A stretch of DNA of 64,000 nt. Source: Pelagibacteraceae bacterium AG-325-J13 (GTDB taxonomy: Bacteria; Pseudomonadota; Alphaproteobacteria; Pelagibacterales; Pelagibacteraceae). A model generated the notes under the pieces. The model did no database searches. It worked only from the letters and a program-made list of their open reading frames with translations, and was not told where the DNA came from. Shown here piece by piece: positions 62,480-64,000 of this stretch. The translations under genes and the position numbers were made by a program. The stretch is from the NCBI GenBank assembly GCA_003282835.1, contig QBYL01000001.1, positions 248,001 to 312,000 of the forward strand, given 5' to 3'. Numbering within the stretch: the stretch's first letter is position 1; every line of letters starts with the position of its first letter.

Positions 62480-62815
62480 ATGGAAATAAGTTATGACGAC
62501 TTTAAAAAAATTAGTCTTAAGATAGGAACTGTAATAGACGTAAAAAAAAATGAAAAAGCTCGAAAACCTTCCTTAGTTATGAAAGTAGATTTCGGTAATG
62601 AAATTGGTGTAAAACAATCTTCAGCGCAGATTACTCATTATTACAACGCAGATAATTTAGTCGGCAAACAAGTCATTGGCGTTTGTAATTTTCCTAGAAA
62701 AAATATAGCTGGCGTTATTTCAGAAGTTCTAATACTTGGTGCTATAGAAAAGGATGGTAAGGTTGTTTTGGTCCATCCGTCTCAAAAAACTGAGAATGGA
62801 TTAGATATAGCATAA
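62480..62815 (+). CDS. csaA: CsaA-like tRNA-binding-domain protein
   Basis: This 111-aa protein is a stand-alone EMAP/OB-fold tRNA-binding domain of the CsaA type: DFKKISLKIGTVIDVKKNEK, PSLVMKVDFGNEIGVKQSSA and VIGVCNFPRKNIAGVISEVL. Bacterial CsaA has been reported as an export-related chaperone and binds tRNA as a dimer; the cellular job is unsettled. A Shine-Dalgarno (ATGGAGG) lies just ahead of the ATG. It is followed after one base by a LysE-family gene, so the two are cotranscribed. Confidence 0.92.
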   Translation: MEISYDDFKKISLKIGTVIDVKKNEKARKPSLVMKVDFGNEIGVKQSSAQITHYYNADNLVGKQVIGVCNFPRKNIAGVISEVLILGAIEKDGKVVLVHPSQKTENGLDIA

Positions 62816-62816
62816 A

Positions 62817-63407
62817 ATGTCTTCACAACTAATTTCTTTAATATTATTTAGCACAGTTGCTTCTCTAACACCTGGACCCAATAATATTATGACTTCGTAC
62901 ACAGCTTTTAACTTTGGTTTTCAAAAAACTATTCCGACCATGCTAGGAGTCATTACTGGTTGGACTATACTGGTTGTAATTTTGTTAATTGGCTCGTCAA
63001 TCGCCTTTCAAAAATTTGAGCAATTACAAGTCATTATAAAAATTTTAGGATCAATTTACCTTATTTACATAGCTTATAAAATTTCATTTATTAAATTAAC
63101 AAGTGATAAAAATTCACCTAAACCAGTAACTTTTTTAAACACTTTTTTTTTTCAATTTGTAAATCCAAAAAGTATAATTATCGCCCTGACTGCGATTTCA
63201 ATGTTTGTAGACACTAAAAACAATTTTTATGAAGACTCGATGGTACTTGTGCTCATCTTTTTTATTATGGCGATAGGAAGCCAAGCTGCGTGGTGTTTAA
63301 TGGGAAAATATTTGAGAAAATTTGCCACAAGTGAGCAATTTATTCAAAATTTTAACTATACTATGTCTTTTTTACTTATCGTTTGTGTGATTATGTTTTA
63401 TGTATAG
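62817..63407 (+). CDS. LysE/RhtB-family amino acid exporter
   Basis: This 196-aa protein has six helices and the family motif SLTPGPNNIMTSYTAFNFG near the N-terminus, then IYLIYIAYKISFIKL and FFFQFVNPKSIIIAL. It would export an amino acid or derivative. It begins one base after the csaA stop and ends 3 bp before the aconitase start, so it may be cotranscribed with acnA. It is distinct from the other LysE protein at 45956, which has a modified TPGPP motif. Confidence 0.9.
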   Translation: MSSQLISLILFSTVASLTPGPNNIMTSYTAFNFGFQKTIPTMLGVITGWTILVVILLIGSSIAFQKFEQLQVIIKILGSIYLIYIAYKISFIKLTSDKNSPKPVTFLNTFFFQFVNPKSIIIALTAISMFVDTKNNFYEDSMVLVLIFFIMAIGSQAAWCLMGKYLRKFATSEQFIQNFNYTMSFLLIVCVIMFYV

Positions 63408-63410
63408 CGC

Positions 63411-64000
63411 ATGAAATTTAACAGCAAAGATTCATTTAAATCATTAGATAAAATCAACTCATCCGGAAAAGATTATAAATTTTTTAATCTTAATAAAGCT
63501 GAAAAAAACGGTTTAGATGGCATTTCTCGTTTGCCTAAATCATTAAAAGTATTACTAGAAAATTTACTTAGGTTTGAGGATGACATTACTGTAGACAAAA
63601 AACAAATCTTAGCAATAAAAGATTGGGTAAAAAATAAAAAATCTACCACTGAGATTGCATATAGACCTGCCAGAGTTTTAATGCAGGATTATACTGGAAT
63701 ACCAGCAGTGGCAGATCTAGCAGCAATGCGAGATGCAGTAAAGAATAAGAATAAAAATCCTGAAAAAATTAACCCCTTATCAACTGTTGATTTAGTAATT
63801 GATCATTCTGTAATGGTTGATGAATATGCTTCAGGAAAATCTTTTAAACAAAACGTCGAGAGAGAATTTTCTAGAAATGGTGAAAGATACTCTTTTTTAA
63901 AATGGGGACAAAAAGCTTTTAATAATTTTAGAGTGGTTCCACCTGGCACAGGGATATGTCATCAGGTTAATTTAGAATATCTATCAAAAGTAGTTTGGTC
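63411..64000 (+). CDS. acnA: Aconitate hydratase A, 3' end outside window
   Basis: The frame opens at an ATG 3 bp after the upstream stop and runs off the window, giving 196 residues of the N-terminal region. The sequence matches AcnA/IRP-type aconitase: SLKVLLENLLRFEDD, YRPARVLMQDYTGIPAVADL, AAMRDAVKNKNKN, LVIDHSVMVDEYA, NGERYSFLKWGQKAFNNF and VVPPGTGICHQVNLEYL. The iron-sulphur cysteines lie beyond the visible part. The enzyme interconverts citrate and isocitrate in the TCA cycle. Only the 3' end is missing, because of the window boundary. Confidence 0.93.
   Translation, partial: MKFNSKDSFKSLDKINSSGKDYKFFNLNKAEKNGLDGISRLPKSLKVLLENLLRFEDDITVDKKQILAIKDWVKNKKSTTEIAYRPARVLMQDYTGIPAVADLAAMRDAVKNKNKNPEKINPLSTVDLVIDHSVMVDEYASGKSFKQNVEREFSRNGERYSFLKWGQKAFNNFRVVPPGTGICHQVNLEYLSKVVW

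Overview
The window is a strongly A+T-rich, very compact stretch of an alphaproteobacterial chromosome, almost certainly from the SAR11 / Pelagibacterales lineage. Reasons: intergenic gaps are tiny and start/stop codons often overlap; ssrA is a permuted two-piece tmRNA; metY carries a tandem SAM-II/SAM-V riboswitch leader, known from Pelagibacter; thymidylate synthesis uses ThyX; a methylated-amine oxidation locus (sarcosine oxidase, dimethylglycine dehydrogenase-like enzyme, ETF, ETF-QO) is present; and no classical transcription factor is recognisable among roughly 75 genes. The lineage call is inferred from gene content, not from a phylogeny.

Layout. 1-1760 is an accessory patch of unknown genes next to the 3' end of ssrA (minus strand). 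A 25-bp piece of ssrA is duplicated at 451-475 and 1736-1760 and brackets a 1.3-kb insert, which looks like a small integrated element without its own integrase. 2.0-4.3 kb holds a polytopic membrane protein and a methyltransferase. 4.4-10.7 kb is housekeeping: thyX, mrp, hflK-hflC-DUF2065-degP, miaA. 10.8-15.8 kb is branched-chain amino acid synthesis (ilvB-ilvH-ilvC, leuA), running directly into the rod-shape cluster mreB-mreC-mreD-mrdA-rodA and a bactofilin (15.8-21.8 kb). 21.8-24.9 kb carries a D-amino-acid-dehydrogenase-like enzyme, an EamA permease and a D-2-hydroxyacid dehydrogenase. Two tandem paralogous lipoproteins follow. metY and its riboswitch leader (26.0-27.5 kb) diverge from soxBDAG (27.6-32.7 kb).

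32.7-41.2 kb (minus strand) holds an EamA and an MFS permease, then ETF-QO, EtfA, EtfB and an 810-aa DMGDH-like protein. With soxBDAG these would strip methyl groups from dimethylglycine and sarcosine; the DMGDH-like enzyme would send electrons through ETF to ubiquinone. 41.3-46.6 kb is mixed: cysE, two msrB paralogues (one exported), a periplasmic phosphatase, ccdA, a ribokinase-like kinase, glutaredoxin and a LysE exporter. 46.6-54.4 kb is a branched-chain-type ABC importer (livK-livH-livM-livG-livF). Two secreted proteins, an alpha/beta-hydrolase and an HExxH-motif protein, sit inside the permease genes, and azlCD follows. 54.5-56.1 kb encodes an inverse-autotransporter-type beta barrel and an Ala/Gly/Thr-rich exported protein. 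56.2-60.2 kb joins a CsiD/GlaH glutarate hydroxylase to a tripartite tricarboxylate transporter (tctCBA). The window closes with DoxX, AbrB-family, proC-like, csaA, LysE and the start of acnA.

The signals most worth a second look are: the ssrA-nested mini-element with helically phased repeat pairs at a fixed distance from both core copies; the metY leader, where a 9-nt antiterminator can be read directly; the csiD-tctCBA linkage; the 12-bp hairpin that buries the tctB start; and the hydrolase/metalloprotein pair inside the liv operon. No tRNA, rRNA or CRISPR array was found.
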